A stretch of 55,853 nt of DNA from Deltaproteobacteria bacterium GWB2_55_19 (lineage in GTDB: Bacteria; Desulfobacterota; GWC2-55-46), in contig MGPQ01000011.1 in assembly GCA_001797465.1 (NCBI GenBank), positions 1 to 55,853 on the forward strand, given 5' to 3'. A program made the translations under genes and the position numbers. Below are positions 19,570 to 28,453 of the stretch, piece by piece; position 1 is the stretch's first letter; every line of letters begins with the position of its first letter. The notes under the pieces are model-generated. The model was given only the letters and a program-made list of their open reading frames with translations, was not told the origin of the DNA and ran no database searches.

Positions 19570-20442
19570 TCATACAATATAAAATGGGGTCGGCATGAAA
19601 GTCAATATAAATACGGCTATCGCGGCGGCTGTTGTGGCGCGGTGTCTTAAGTCCATGGGGGCCTCCTGGTCCTCGATCGGCGGGTGCCACATGCCGATCA
19701 TGGAGATGAGCGCGGCCCATACGAACCAGCCAGTCCAGGAGTAGAAGCCGAGCGCGACGAGGGCCGCTATCATGGCTGTGGAGAAGGCCCGGTGGCGCCT
19801 GCCGATGAGGGCGTAGACGATGTGTCCGCCGTCGAGCTGGCCGATTGGCAGGAGGTTCATGGCCGTTACGAACATCCCTATCCAGCCAGCGAAGGCGACC
19901 GGGTGGAGCATGACGTCGTAGCCCTCGGGCGCGGTGCCGACGGTAAGGTAGGTGATGAGCTTGAAGATGAGGGACGAGCCGAGGCCGAGCGCGCCTGTGA
20001 CGGACGGGACCGGCATTACGGTGGAAAGCTTGAGCCCGATGGCGGTGACGACGATGGCGACGACGAATCCGGAGAGGGGCCCTGAGGCGCCTATGTCCAC
20101 GAGGGCGTTTTTTGTCGTTATCGGGGATTTTATGCGTATGACCGCGCCGAACGTCCCTATCATCGGGGGTATAGGCGGGCCGGGGATGAATACCGGGAGG
20201 GTCGTGGCCACGCCGTGCCTCCGTGAGGCGACGTAGTGGCCGAGCTCGTGCGTGCCCAATATGAGGATGAGCGAGGCCGAGAAGGGGACGCCTGTCCAGA
20301 GGGTCGATGGCGCGTTAAGGATATCCGCACCCTGGTACAGCGCCCCGGCGACGACCGTCGTTATAATAGTGGCGATGAAGAGGACGACAGGGAGCAGTAC
20401 CTTCGGCCTCTCCAACCTCTCCTCTCCCTGGAGTTCGTCCAT
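19570..20442 (-). CDS. M50 (site-2 protease type) membrane metalloprotease
   Basis: A 290-residue integral membrane protein with about six helices. The zinc site THELGH is at residues 64-69 and the second motif NLLPIGQLDGGH at about 208-219, both intact, so it is probably an active intramembrane zinc protease. There is no PDZ domain, unlike RseP; this resembles the EcfE-lacking, archaeal/plant-like EGY group. The substrate is unknown. Its start is 2 bases from the stop of the AI-2E-type gene upstream, and its end almost touches the cytochrome b5-like gene. Confidence 0.9.
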   Translation of the reverse strand: MDELQGEERLERPKVLLPVVLFIATIITTVVAGALYQGADILNAPSTLWTGVPFSASLILILGTHELGHYVASRRHGVATTLPVFIPGPPIPPMIGTFGAVIRIKSPITTKNALVDIGASGPLSGFVVAIVVTAIGLKLSTVMPVPSVTGALGLGSSLIFKLITYLTVGTAPEGYDVMLHPVAFAGWIGMFVTAMNLLPIGQLDGGHIVYALIGRRHRAFSTAMIAALVALGFYSWTGWFVWAALISMIGMWHPPIEDQEAPMDLRHRATTAAAIAVFILTFMPTPFYIV

Positions 20443-20444
20443 GT

Positions 20445-21494
20445 CTAATGCCTGCCCTTGAGGAGGTAGTGCTGGTATATCTCGACCATCGCCTGGCCGA
20501 CGCTCAGGATGAGCGGCCCAGCGATGACGCCTATGAAGCCGAAGGCGTTTACGGCCCCTAATATGCTGAAGAATAGGAGCATGGGGTGGAGGTTCGTCCT
20601 GCCGCTTACGATAAACGGGCGGAGTATGTTGTCCACCAGCCCTATTACGAATACCCCCCAGATGACGAGAATAATGCCCTTTACGTAGCTCCCTATGACG
20701 AAGAGGTATATCGCGGCAGGGACCCAGATTACGGCGGATCCTACGCTCGGGAGGAACGAGAAGAGGAACATTACGAACCCCCAGAGTATCGGGCCTGGAA
20801 TGGAGAGGAACCAGAAGGAGAGGCCGCCGAGCGCGCCCTGGACGAGCCCGACGAAGACCCCTCCGTTAATAGTCGCCCGGATGACCTCCCTGTTCTTCGC
20901 TACTATCTTTTCCTTGTCGTAGTCGGAGAGCGGGATAACCTCCATTATTATCGCGAATAGCCTGTCCCCGTCCCTGAAGAGGAAGAACATGGTGATGAAG
21001 GCGAGGAATATGTTGAATACGAAGGCGGTCAGGTTCTTTATGATGCCCTTTACGCCCTCCCCGGCGTAGGCCGCGGCGTCATTGGCGAAGCCGGCGAGAA
21101 TGCCGTGGAGGTCGAATCCCGAGACATCGACATACTTCCCGATGAAGAGCTCCACGCGGGTCATGAGCCTTGAGGGCGAAGGCGCGCCCCCGGCGGAGAT
21201 CTCTTTAATGTATTCCTCGGACCAGTCGTAGAGGTTCAGGAGTTCGTGTACGAGGGTCGCGCCAAGCAGGATGAGCGGTATGAGTATGAAGACCGCGATG
21301 GTCAGGCACGCTATGAGAGAGGCGGCGGACTTCGACCCGTGCGTCTTTTTTATCAGCCACTTGAAATGCGGGTAAAAAAGGATAGAGAGGACGACGGCCC
21401 AGAATATAGGGATAAAGAAGGGCGACAGGACCAGGTACATGAGGTAGCCGACGACCAGCGCGAGTAGAAGGGTTATAAGGTATTCTGATTTCAT
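20445..21494 (-). CDS. AI-2E family (PerM-type) membrane transporter
   Basis: A 349-residue inner-membrane protein with about eight helices and a large periplasmic/cytoplasmic loop (about 110-155), as in TqsA/PerM proteins. The conserved end is DNILRPFIVSGR followed by HPMLLFFSILGAVNAFG. Family members export AI-2 or act as ion antiporters; the substrate here cannot be predicted. The start at 21494 (MKSEYL) has a purine-rich GAAGAGGA site; an in-frame extension to 21563 runs into a palindromic repeat and is unlikely. Confidence 0.88.
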   Translation of the reverse strand: MKSEYLITLLLALVVGYLMYLVLSPFFIPIFWAVVLSILFYPHFKWLIKKTHGSKSAASLIACLTIAVFILIPLILLGATLVHELLNLYDWSEEYIKEISAGGAPSPSRLMTRVELFIGKYVDVSGFDLHGILAGFANDAAAYAGEGVKGIIKNLTAFVFNIFLAFITMFFLFRDGDRLFAIIMEVIPLSDYDKEKIVAKNREVIRATINGGVFVGLVQGALGGLSFWFLSIPGPILWGFVMFLFSFLPSVGSAVIWVPAAIYLFVIGSYVKGIILVIWGVFVIGLVDNILRPFIVSGRTNLHPMLLFFSILGAVNAFGFIGVIAGPLILSVGQAMVEIYQHYLLKGRH

Positions 21495-21501
21495 ATCCTC
21501 T

Positions 21502-21620
21502 TCAGGCTGTTCAAAAAGTCCATCTGCTTTGTTGTCATCGTCGCTCGTCTCTGCGGCGTACATAAAGAGTACGCCTCGCGCCTCGACGCCCCGCGTCCGG
21601 TGCTTTTTGATTCAGCCTGA
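21502..21620. repeat. Long palindromic element with CGTAC-N7-GTACG core, copy 2
   Basis: Ends TCAGGCTG-t-TCAAAAAG (21502-21518) and CTTTTTGA-tt-CAGCCTGA (21603-21620) are complementary with a small bulge. The centre CGTAC-N7-GTACG (21557-21573) followed by CC is the same as in 10552-10672. It lies between the divergently transcribed AI-2E-type gene and the thiouridylase-like gene. Confidence 0.8.
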
Positions 21621-21773
21621 CCGGGTTTCTCTTGCGGCCTGTTAGCGCAAAGACATCATTCAGAACATTAGGAGAGGAGAGAACTTTCTTTTGATTTTGC
21701 CGCCCCTTCTCAGTATAATAATATTTTATTAAATTACAAGGGGTTTCAACTAAAGAAGGGGTTTAAGAGGAAG

Positions 21774-22778
21774 ATGACAAAGGCGGTGGCGTTGCTCTCC
21801 GGGGGGCTTGACAGCACCCTTGCGGTAAAGATGATGATCGAACAGGGTATAGAGGTCCATGCCCTTAACTTCACCTCGGTCTTTTGCACCTGCAACCACG
21901 GCGGCAAGGACGGCGGCGGGTGCAGGAGCGAGTCCAAACGGGTCGCCGAGGAGTTCGGGATCCCCCTTAAGGTGCTCGCGAAGGGGGACGATTACATAGA
22001 TATCGTCAGGAACCCGAGACATGGTTACGGCAAGGGCGTAAACCCTTGCGTCGACTGCCGCGTCTATATGTTCAAGCAGGCGAAGGCGTACATGGAGGAG
22101 ATAGGGGCCTCTTTTGTCATAACAGGGGAGGTGCTCGGCCAGAGGCCCATGAGCCAGAGAAAGGACGCCTTCAGGATAATCGAGAGGGAGAGCGGGCTCG
22201 AAGGGCTTGTGCTGCGCCCTTTGAGCGCCAAGCAGTTGGAGCCGACGACCCCGGAAACGCTCGGGCTCGTCGACAGGGACAAGCTCCTTGCCGTACTCGG
22301 CAGGTCCAGAAAGGACCAGATGGAGCTCGCCGAGGAGTACAACTTAAACGACTACCCTTGCCCGTCCGGAGGGTGTTTATTGACCGACAAGATATTCTCG
22401 AAGAAGGTCAGGGACCTGATATTCAATAAGAAGGACGTGAGCAAGAAAGACCTCGCGCTACTTAAGTCCGGCAGGCACTTCAGGTACAACGGAGTGAAAA
22501 TAGTAGTTGGGCGGAACGAGGCGGATAACGCGAAGCTCAAAAACCTCATCCAGCCAGGCGACACGCTCGTCGAGCCCTCGGGGTTCCTTGGGCCGGCGGC
22601 CATAGTCGCGGGGGAGGCAGGCGACGCGATCGCCTTCGCCGGCGGCCTCATCGTCAGGTACGCGCTCGACAAGGCCGGGGCGGACCCGGTCGTCACGGTA
22701 TCGCGTAATGGCGAGGCGAGGGATATGCGCCCGGCCCCGGTCTCCGACGTCGTGGTCGAGGAGACGCGCATATGCTGA
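21774..22778 (+). CDS. PP-loop ATPase, tRNA thiouridylase-like
   Basis: A 334-residue protein with an N-terminal adenylating PP-loop (LLSGGLDSTLA, about residues 8-18), as in MnmA/ThiI-type sulfur transferases. It is unusually Cys-rich: CTC and GGGC near 40-52, NPCVDC around 92-97, and YPCPSGGC around 196-203, any of which could carry persulfide, zinc or an iron-sulfur cluster. The C-terminal third resembles an NFACT-R/DUF814-like domain (HFRYNGVKIVVGRNEADN). It is often labelled a thiamine or tRNA 4-thiouridine synthesis protein in related genomes; the substrate is not proven. It overlaps larE by 7 bases. Confidence 0.82.
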   Translation: MTKAVALLSGGLDSTLAVKMMIEQGIEVHALNFTSVFCTCNHGGKDGGGCRSESKRVAEEFGIPLKVLAKGDDYIDIVRNPRHGYGKGVNPCVDCRVYMFKQAKAYMEEIGASFVITGEVLGQRPMSQRKDAFRIIERESGLEGLVLRPLSAKQLEPTTPETLGLVDRDKLLAVLGRSRKDQMELAEEYNLNDYPCPSGGCLLTDKIFSKKVRDLIFNKKDVSKKDLALLKSGRHFRYNGVKIVVGRNEADNAKLKNLIQPGDTLVEPSGFLGPAAIVAGEAGDAIAFAGGLIVRYALDKAGADPVVTVSRNGEARDMRPAPVSDVVVEETRIC

Positions 22779-23644
22779 ACGAGGCGGTAGTCTGCGCGGG
22801 CGGAAAGGACCTGCGCATAACGGATGAGAAAAAGGCGCTCGCTTCGGTGAAGCTCGAAAGGCTTCAAGGCATCTTGAAAGACATGGGCTCATTGCTCGTC
22901 GCCTTCTCGGGCGGGGTCGACTCGACCTTCCTGCTTCGCGTGGCCTCGGACTCGCTCGGAGAGAAGTGCGCGGCCATAACCGCTACATCCCCGACCTATC
23001 CGGAAAGGGAGTTCAAGGAGGCGGTCAAGCTCGCTGATTCCATGAAGGTAAGGCACATAATAGTAGAGTCTAACGAGCTGCTCATACCGAACTTCGCCGA
23101 CAACACGGAGAAGCGGTGCTATTATTGCAAGAGCGAGCTCTTTAAAATCTCGGTCGATAATGCGCGCTCGCTCGGTTTTTCATACGTCGTGGACGGCTCC
23201 AACGCCGACGACCTCCTCGACTTCAGGCCCGGCAAGACCGCGGCAAATGAGCTCGGCGTAAGGAGCCCTTTGCAGGAAGCGGGGCTTACAAAAGACGAGA
23301 TACGGATATTGAGCCGCGATATGGGGCTCCCCACATGGGACAAGCAGTCCTTCGCGTGCCTCTCGTCCCGCTTCCCCTACGGGACAGCGATAACGGAGGA
23401 GAGGCTCTCGATGGTCTCCGAAGGCGAAGACCTCTTGCGCGGCCTCGGGTTCAACCAGTTCAGGGTAAGATACCACGGGGAGACCGTAAGGATAGAGGTC
23501 GAGGCAAAGGCGATAGCGAGGTTCCTTGACGAAGACCTGAGAAAAAAGATAGTCGCGGGCTTTAAAGACATAGGCTTCATATACATAACCCTCGACCTCC
23601 AGGGCTACAGGACAGGCTCCATGAACGAGGTGTTGGGTAGCTAA
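22772..23644 (+). CDS. larE: ATP-dependent sacrificial sulfur transferase LarE
   Basis: A 290-residue PP-loop enzyme (SGGVDS at 46-51) of the LarE family. LarE transfers sulfur to make the nickel-pincer cofactor of lactate racemase. Typical segments: ATSPTYP, KRCYYCKSELF, VDGSNADD, and the Cys-containing SFACLSSRFPYG that includes the candidate sacrificial or cluster Cys. The C-terminus (VRYHGETVRIEVE) is standard. The partners larB and larC are not in the window, so its role here may be general sulfur insertion. It starts inside the stop of the preceding PP-loop gene, implying coupled expression. Confidence 0.92.
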   Translation: MLNEAVVCAGGKDLRITDEKKALASVKLERLQGILKDMGSLLVAFSGGVDSTFLLRVASDSLGEKCAAITATSPTYPEREFKEAVKLADSMKVRHIIVESNELLIPNFADNTEKRCYYCKSELFKISVDNARSLGFSYVVDGSNADDLLDFRPGKTAANELGVRSPLQEAGLTKDEIRILSRDMGLPTWDKQSFACLSSRFPYGTAITEERLSMVSEGEDLLRGLGFNQFRVRYHGETVRIEVEAKAIARFLDEDLRKKIVAGFKDIGFIYITLDLQGYRTGSMNEVLGS

Positions 23645-26370
23645 GGCCTCAACAGCCCCTGGCTTTCGCTACGGGCCTCGTCGAGCCACTGGTGGAAGTG
23701 GTATTTGACGATCTGTCTGAAGAACTCGCCTTCCGAGTTGAGCATCTCGTAGATGACCATTGGGATGTTCGCTTCGAACCCCTTGAATATGACCTCGCCG
23801 CTTTTGAAGAAGGCCTCCGTCCGTTCCGAGTTTTTTATGGTCTCGGTCGAGAGCCAGAATTCGAGCGGCGTGACCGGGAAGAAGAAGGCGTCGCGGATGG
23901 CGCTGTCGAGGTCTTTGGGATCGACGGTCTTTTTGAAGAAGAACTTGGTGCCTTTCTTCTCGCGCATGTAGGCTTCGAGCGCGTTTACGCTTATCGCCTG
24001 CCCCTTGTTATAGATGTCGGTCGTCGATGAGATAATCCTTAAGTTTGTAAAGGCCTCTCCGGCGATTATCTTTTTGAGGTCGATGAAGAACTCGTTAGCC
24101 ATTATCTGGGTCATGGCCTGCGCCGAGGCCGGTTTGCCCGAGCCTATGAGTTTTTCGAAGGCGCTGTCGAGCTCAGGCGGCATCTTTATGGAAAATACCC
24201 GGTCTATGTAGATGTCGAACGGGTATTTTACCTTCTGCCTGCGCTTGAGCCTCTCGTTTTCGAGGAGGAGCTCGAGCTTGGCCCTCACCATCGGGTTCCT
24301 GAAGGTCCCGCGTGCCGCTTCGTTTATCTTCTCCCCTATGGCGACCTTTACCGGGCCCGAGAACTCGCCCCTTGGCTCTATGACGGTCGTCTCGGCCTTT
24401 GCGCCGTAGGCGATGTAGAGCCCGGCCTCGAGCTCGCCTTTTATCGCCGTCTCTATCTCTTCCCTGTACGTGTTCTCGAGCCTGTGCTCCTCCTCGCCGA
24501 GGGAGACGAGCTTTAATTCCACGCCCGGCTCCTTCCTCTCGAGCGCCCTCTGCAGTTCGGTCCGCCTGAGTTTCAGCGCGTCCCTTTTCTCCTCAAAGGA
24601 CTTGTGGACCCCGTCGAGGATCTCTTCGTTCCTCATGGGCGGGAGTTTCTGGGCGAGCTGGTCCCTGTACCGTCTTATTATCTGCTGTATGTCGCGCGCG
24701 AGCGCTATGAGGTAGCTTACGCCGCCGGAGAATATAGCCGCGTCGCCGGGGAGGTTCGTGAGGGTTATGCCGCGCTCGTCGCTTGAGACCCCTATGCCAG
24801 CGCTGTACTGGGCCGCGGCTGAGAGGATAGGCTTGTAGAAGTGCTCATTCATGAACTCGGCCATCGCTATCTCCTTTACCTTGAGCGTCTTCCTGGTAAA
24901 GTCCTTCATGTCGATGAAGAGCTGGCCTTCCTCTTCGGTCGCGAGAGTTTTTAGAATGACCCTGTCGTCAACGGAGAACCTGTATAGGCGTCCCCGGTTG
25001 TATTCCTCTACGAGCATGTTCTGGTTGAACTCGCCCCTCCTGTCGGCGAGGGAGGCGCGCATCGGCCCCTCGAAGCCCTCAATGTGGTCGTCGAAGGCCG
25101 AGGCGCAGTACCCCTCGATCAGCGGGAGTATCGACTCGAGCTCCTTTTTGGAGCTTTTAAGGAGGCCTCCGAGGACCGATTTTTTCGAGGAGAGGAAGGA
25201 CTGAAGCGAGTTTATGCACTCCACCCGCCTGCCGTCCTTTGTGAACCTTTTTTTGATCTCTTCGAGCGCCCTGGCGAGGTTCTGGGATGCCTTCTGGTCG
25301 TTAAGGAGGTTCCTTATGAGGCGGTCCTCGTTAAGCACGTCGTAGAGGACCGACTGGACATCCGAGCCGGGTATGTCGAATTCCATGAGGTAGGCGAGTG
25401 CTTCTTCCCTGAACCTCGCCGCGTCGAGGATGGACCTTAAGCCTTCCATTATGCCGGACTTATGCCTGATCTCCTCGGAAAGGGAGTTGATGAGGTCCAA
25501 TGAGGCGGCCTTGCCGGAGACTGGTTGCGCGTGTCCGGATAAGAGCTCTATGACCTCGGCGTTAATCCCGTACGGGTTGAGCGTGTTCGCGAAGAGGGAC
25601 TGGGGTATGGAGAGGAACGACCTCGGCGTAAGCGCGGAGTTCAAGAGCGCGTCGTTAAGCGGCGTATACGCCGCCGCGCCCTGGTCCTTAAGCTTGTCGA
25701 GCGTATCCCTTACGGCGGTCCTTAAAGAGGTAAAGAGCGCCATGCCCACGGCGAGGTCTATCTTTTCGTAGGTGAGCCCCTTTATCCTGAAGCTCTTTAC
25801 CCTCTCTTTTTTCTTCTTTACGGTATTTACAGCAGAGAGAAGGGCGAGGTACGCGGTCCGCTCCTCTCCGCCGTGGCGCGTCTCGTCCTTAAGCGCCTTC
25901 TCCACGAGTACAGAGGCCCATTTTACGAATTTTTTTCCGTGGCCGTCGCCTGTCAGCCATCCGGCGAGCAGGGCGCTGTCAAGGTAAGGCGTCGATGAGA
26001 GTATACCGGCGGCGAGCCTCTTCTCCAGCGAGTCCGACATGAAGAGGTCTGTCCTGAAGGTCTTGTCCTTTATCTGGGGTACGGTGAAGAGGATGGGCTG
26101 GGGGCCTTCCCTGCCTTCTATGGAAGGGGGCGAATACCTCTTGACCATGAGGGCGACGAGCGACTGGACGGCGTCATCGATGAACGCCTCGTCGTCGGCG
26201 CCCATGTGGAACGGGACCTTAAGCTCCGCGATATTTTCGCCGTGCCTGAAACGGAGCGACTTGGGCTCTATGGTCCAGGGCCTGCCGTTCGCTACGTCGA
26301 GACCGAGTTTTAAGAGCGCATCGTGAATCGAGAGGCGCTCCGCGGGATATCCTGAAGGCATCTTGTCCAT
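23641..26370 (-). CDS. Large protein with a split class III nucleotidyl cyclase-like domain
   Basis: A 909-residue soluble protein with no signal peptide. Residues 1-480 are mainly helical and not recognised. Residues about 483-690 resemble an adenylate/guanylate cyclase domain: FIDMKDFT (Asp487) fits the first metal-binding strand, NLPGDAAIFSG (Asp543) the second, and AIGEKINEAAR (Asn683, Arg687) the NxxxR transition-state motif. A charged coiled coil of about 70 residues (571-640) interrupts the domain before the GLYIAYGAKAE strand. The usual adenine-selecting positions are not conserved. The C-terminal 200 residues are unrecognised. The cyclase assignment is my inference from motif order; it may be catalytic, act on another nucleotide, or be a degenerate sensor. 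It overlaps larE by 4 bases on the opposite strand. Confidence 0.7.
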   Translation of the reverse strand: MDKMPSGYPAERLSIHDALLKLGLDVANGRPWTIEPKSLRFRHGENIAELKVPFHMGADDEAFIDDAVQSLVALMVKRYSPPSIEGREGPQPILFTVPQIKDKTFRTDLFMSDSLEKRLAAGILSSTPYLDSALLAGWLTGDGHGKKFVKWASVLVEKALKDETRHGGEERTAYLALLSAVNTVKKKKERVKSFRIKGLTYEKIDLAVGMALFTSLRTAVRDTLDKLKDQGAAAYTPLNDALLNSALTPRSFLSIPQSLFANTLNPYGINAEVIELLSGHAQPVSGKAASLDLINSLSEEIRHKSGIMEGLRSILDAARFREEALAYLMEFDIPGSDVQSVLYDVLNEDRLIRNLLNDQKASQNLARALEEIKKRFTKDGRRVECINSLQSFLSSKKSVLGGLLKSSKKELESILPLIEGYCASAFDDHIEGFEGPMRASLADRRGEFNQNMLVEEYNRGRLYRFSVDDRVILKTLATEEEGQLFIDMKDFTRKTLKVKEIAMAEFMNEHFYKPILSAAAQYSAGIGVSSDERGITLTNLPGDAAIFSGGVSYLIALARDIQQIIRRYRDQLAQKLPPMRNEEILDGVHKSFEEKRDALKLRRTELQRALERKEPGVELKLVSLGEEEHRLENTYREEIETAIKGELEAGLYIAYGAKAETTVIEPRGEFSGPVKVAIGEKINEAARGTFRNPMVRAKLELLLENERLKRRQKVKYPFDIYIDRVFSIKMPPELDSAFEKLIGSGKPASAQAMTQIMANEFFIDLKKIIAGEAFTNLRIISSTTDIYNKGQAISVNALEAYMREKKGTKFFFKKTVDPKDLDSAIRDAFFFPVTPLEFWLSTETIKNSERTEAFFKSGEVIFKGFEANIPMVIYEMLNSEGEFFRQIVKYHFHQWLDEARSESQGLLRP

Positions 26371-26549
26371 TTTTTTTAAAGAAAATCGCTTAAATTTCCA
26401 ATATTTACTTAAGTCTATAATAAGTGAACGGCTAAATCAAGGGCACAAGTCACAGGAATCATAGGCCTTGTATGTTTCCGCCAAAATAGTTAAAATAATC
26501 CAATTAAGACGCTGTCTTACAGGCTTAGAGGGGCTCTCCCCGGGTAAAA
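26371..26549. other. Divergent intergenic region
   Basis: The 179-base, AT-rich gap between the cyclase-like gene (minus) and the first TMTC-like gene (plus). A TATAAT lies at 26416-26421 on the plus strand but without a good -35. It probably holds promoters for both directions. Confidence 0.4.
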
Positions 26550-28451
26550 ATGCGGAACGTTTCTTCGGCAAACAATAGTCGCGGCCCCTCAGGGCAGAAG
26601 GAAAGAGACCTTTTCCATGTCGCGGTCCTCGTTGTTGTTGCCGTCATAGCGGCCGCGTATTCCAATACACTCTTTGCTCCGTTCCAGTTCGACGACCACC
26701 TATATGTCATAGACTACAACGCCGGCAAGGGGCTCGGAGCGTTCTGGCCGCCCTCCGGGACGCGGTATGTGACTTATTTGAGCTTCGCCCTCAACTACCG
26801 ATTCGGCGGGTTTTCTACCTTTGGCTATCACCTCGTAAACATCATCATACACGCGCTCAGTTCCATCGGCGTCTACCTGCTCGTTGCGTGGATAGCGAGG
26901 GCGCCGTTATTAAAGGGAAGGGTCGCAGGCGCGCCCTCTATTGCGCTCCTTTCAGCGGTCCTCTTCGCCGCGCACCCGGTGCATACTGAGGCTATCACAT
27001 ACATAAGCCAGAGGTTTGCTTCCCTTGCAACGCTCCTCTACGTCTATTCTATCGTCTTTTACCTCAAATGGCGTCTCTCCGGCGCCTCGCGCCAGAGGTG
27101 GTTTTTTTATCTATTCTCGATAGCGCTGGCCGTCCTCGCGCAGAAGACAAAGGAGATTGCGTTCACGCTCCCGTTCCTGCTTGTATTCCTCGAGTTCACG
27201 CTCTTTGAAAGGGGCGGCTACGGCGGAAGAATAGCGCGCCTCGTTCCATTCGCGCTCTGCCTCCTCATAATACCGCTATCCCTCTATGGCCACGACCTCA
27301 TCCTCTGGGGCGGGGAGAGCGTAGGGGACGAGGTGAGGGGCCTTCAGTTAAAAGACCTCCACTCCATATCGAGGCACGACTACCTCTTGACCCAGTTCAG
27401 GGTCATGGCCACGTACTTGAGGCTCATCGTCCTGCCCATAGGACAGAACCTCGACTACGACTACCCGATGTACCGGTCGATAGCCGAGCCAGCCGTATTC
27501 CTTTCCCTGGTTTTAGTCGCGTCCGTATTCTCCCTGGGCGTATGGCTCTTCGCGCGCTCTTATCAAAAGGGGGGAGGGTACTGCGCCCTCGCGGGCCTTG
27601 GCGTCATCTGGTTCTTTGTGACTATTTCAATTGAGTCATCGATAATACCGATAAAGGACCTGATATTCGAGCACAGGCTCTATCTGCCGGGCGCGGGCGC
27701 CGCGTTATTTACGGCGACTCTCATATTTTTCCTGAAGGATAGAATCGTCCCCGGTCTAAAGACCGCCGCCTTCACCGCCATCGCCGTCGTCATGTTTGCC
27801 GTCCCTCTCGGCGTAGCCACTTACATGAGGAATTCGCTCTGGACCGACGAGGCCGCGATATTCGAGGACGCGGCGCAAAAATCCCCTGGCAAGGAGCGGG
27901 TCCACTATAACCTCGCGTGGGCGTACCAGAGGAAAGGGGAGAATGACAAGGCGATAGTCCACTATAAGGAGACTATACGGCTTAAGCCCGACAAGGACAA
28001 GGCCCACTATAACCTCGCGGTCTTATACCAGACGACAGGGGACAACGCCGGGGCGCTCAATCACTTCAAGGAGGCAGTACGTATCTCGCCTAATAACGCC
28101 GTCGCCCGCTATAACATGGCCGCCATTTACCACGACATGAGCGACGACATCAAGGCCATAGAGAGCTACTCGGAGGCGTTACGGATAAACCCCGGATACG
28201 TGGACGCGCACTATAATATCGCGTGGCTCTATAAGGAGGCCGGGGACTTGAAAAGGGCTGAGGCGCACCTGAGCGCCGTCCTTGCCCTCGCCCCGGAAAG
28301 CGCGGACGCCCACTATAACCTCGGGCTCATCTATTCTAAGGCGGGGCGTTTCGACCTCGCGGGCAAGGAGCTCAAGGCCGCGCTCGAGATAAACCCCGGC
28401 TACAATGACGCGGCTTTGGAGCTCGCGCGGCTCACGAGGGGGGTGAGGTAG
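26550..28451 (+). CDS. TMTC-like membrane glycosyltransferase with TPR repeats (1)
   Basis: A 633-residue inner-membrane protein. After a short charged N-terminus come about ten to eleven membrane helices (30-425), then five to six TPRs (about 445-630, with recurring HYNLA...Y motifs). The first loop has the acidic motif FQFDDHLYV, then the TRYVTYLSFAL and YHLVNIIIHALS regions, HPVHTEAITYIS, and EHRLYLPGAG, in the same order as eukaryotic TMTC O-mannosyltransferases (GT-C fold, CAZy GT105). Such enzymes move a sugar from a lipid-phosphate donor to protein Ser/Thr; the TPRs would bind the acceptor. It is first of five related genes plus a prenyl-phosphate glycosyltransferase. Catalysis is inferred. 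Confidence 0.82.
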   Translation: MRNVSSANNSRGPSGQKERDLFHVAVLVVVAVIAAAYSNTLFAPFQFDDHLYVIDYNAGKGLGAFWPPSGTRYVTYLSFALNYRFGGFSTFGYHLVNIIIHALSSIGVYLLVAWIARAPLLKGRVAGAPSIALLSAVLFAAHPVHTEAITYISQRFASLATLLYVYSIVFYLKWRLSGASRQRWFFYLFSIALAVLAQKTKEIAFTLPFLLVFLEFTLFERGGYGGRIARLVPFALCLLIIPLSLYGHDLILWGGESVGDEVRGLQLKDLHSISRHDYLLTQFRVMATYLRLIVLPIGQNLDYDYPMYRSIAEPAVFLSLVLVASVFSLGVWLFARSYQKGGGYCALAGLGVIWFFVTISIESSIIPIKDLIFEHRLYLPGAGAALFTATLIFFLKDRIVPGLKTAAFTAIAVVMFAVPLGVATYMRNSLWTDEAAIFEDAAQKSPGKERVHYNLAWAYQRKGENDKAIVHYKETIRLKPDKDKAHYNLAVLYQTTGDNAGALNHFKEAVRISPNNAVARYNMAAIYHDMSDDIKAIESYSEALRINPGYVDAHYNIAWLYKEAGDLKRAEAHLSAVLALAPESADAHYNLGLIYSKAGRFDLAGKELKAALEINPGYNDAALELARLTRGVR

Positions 28452-28453
28452 GC

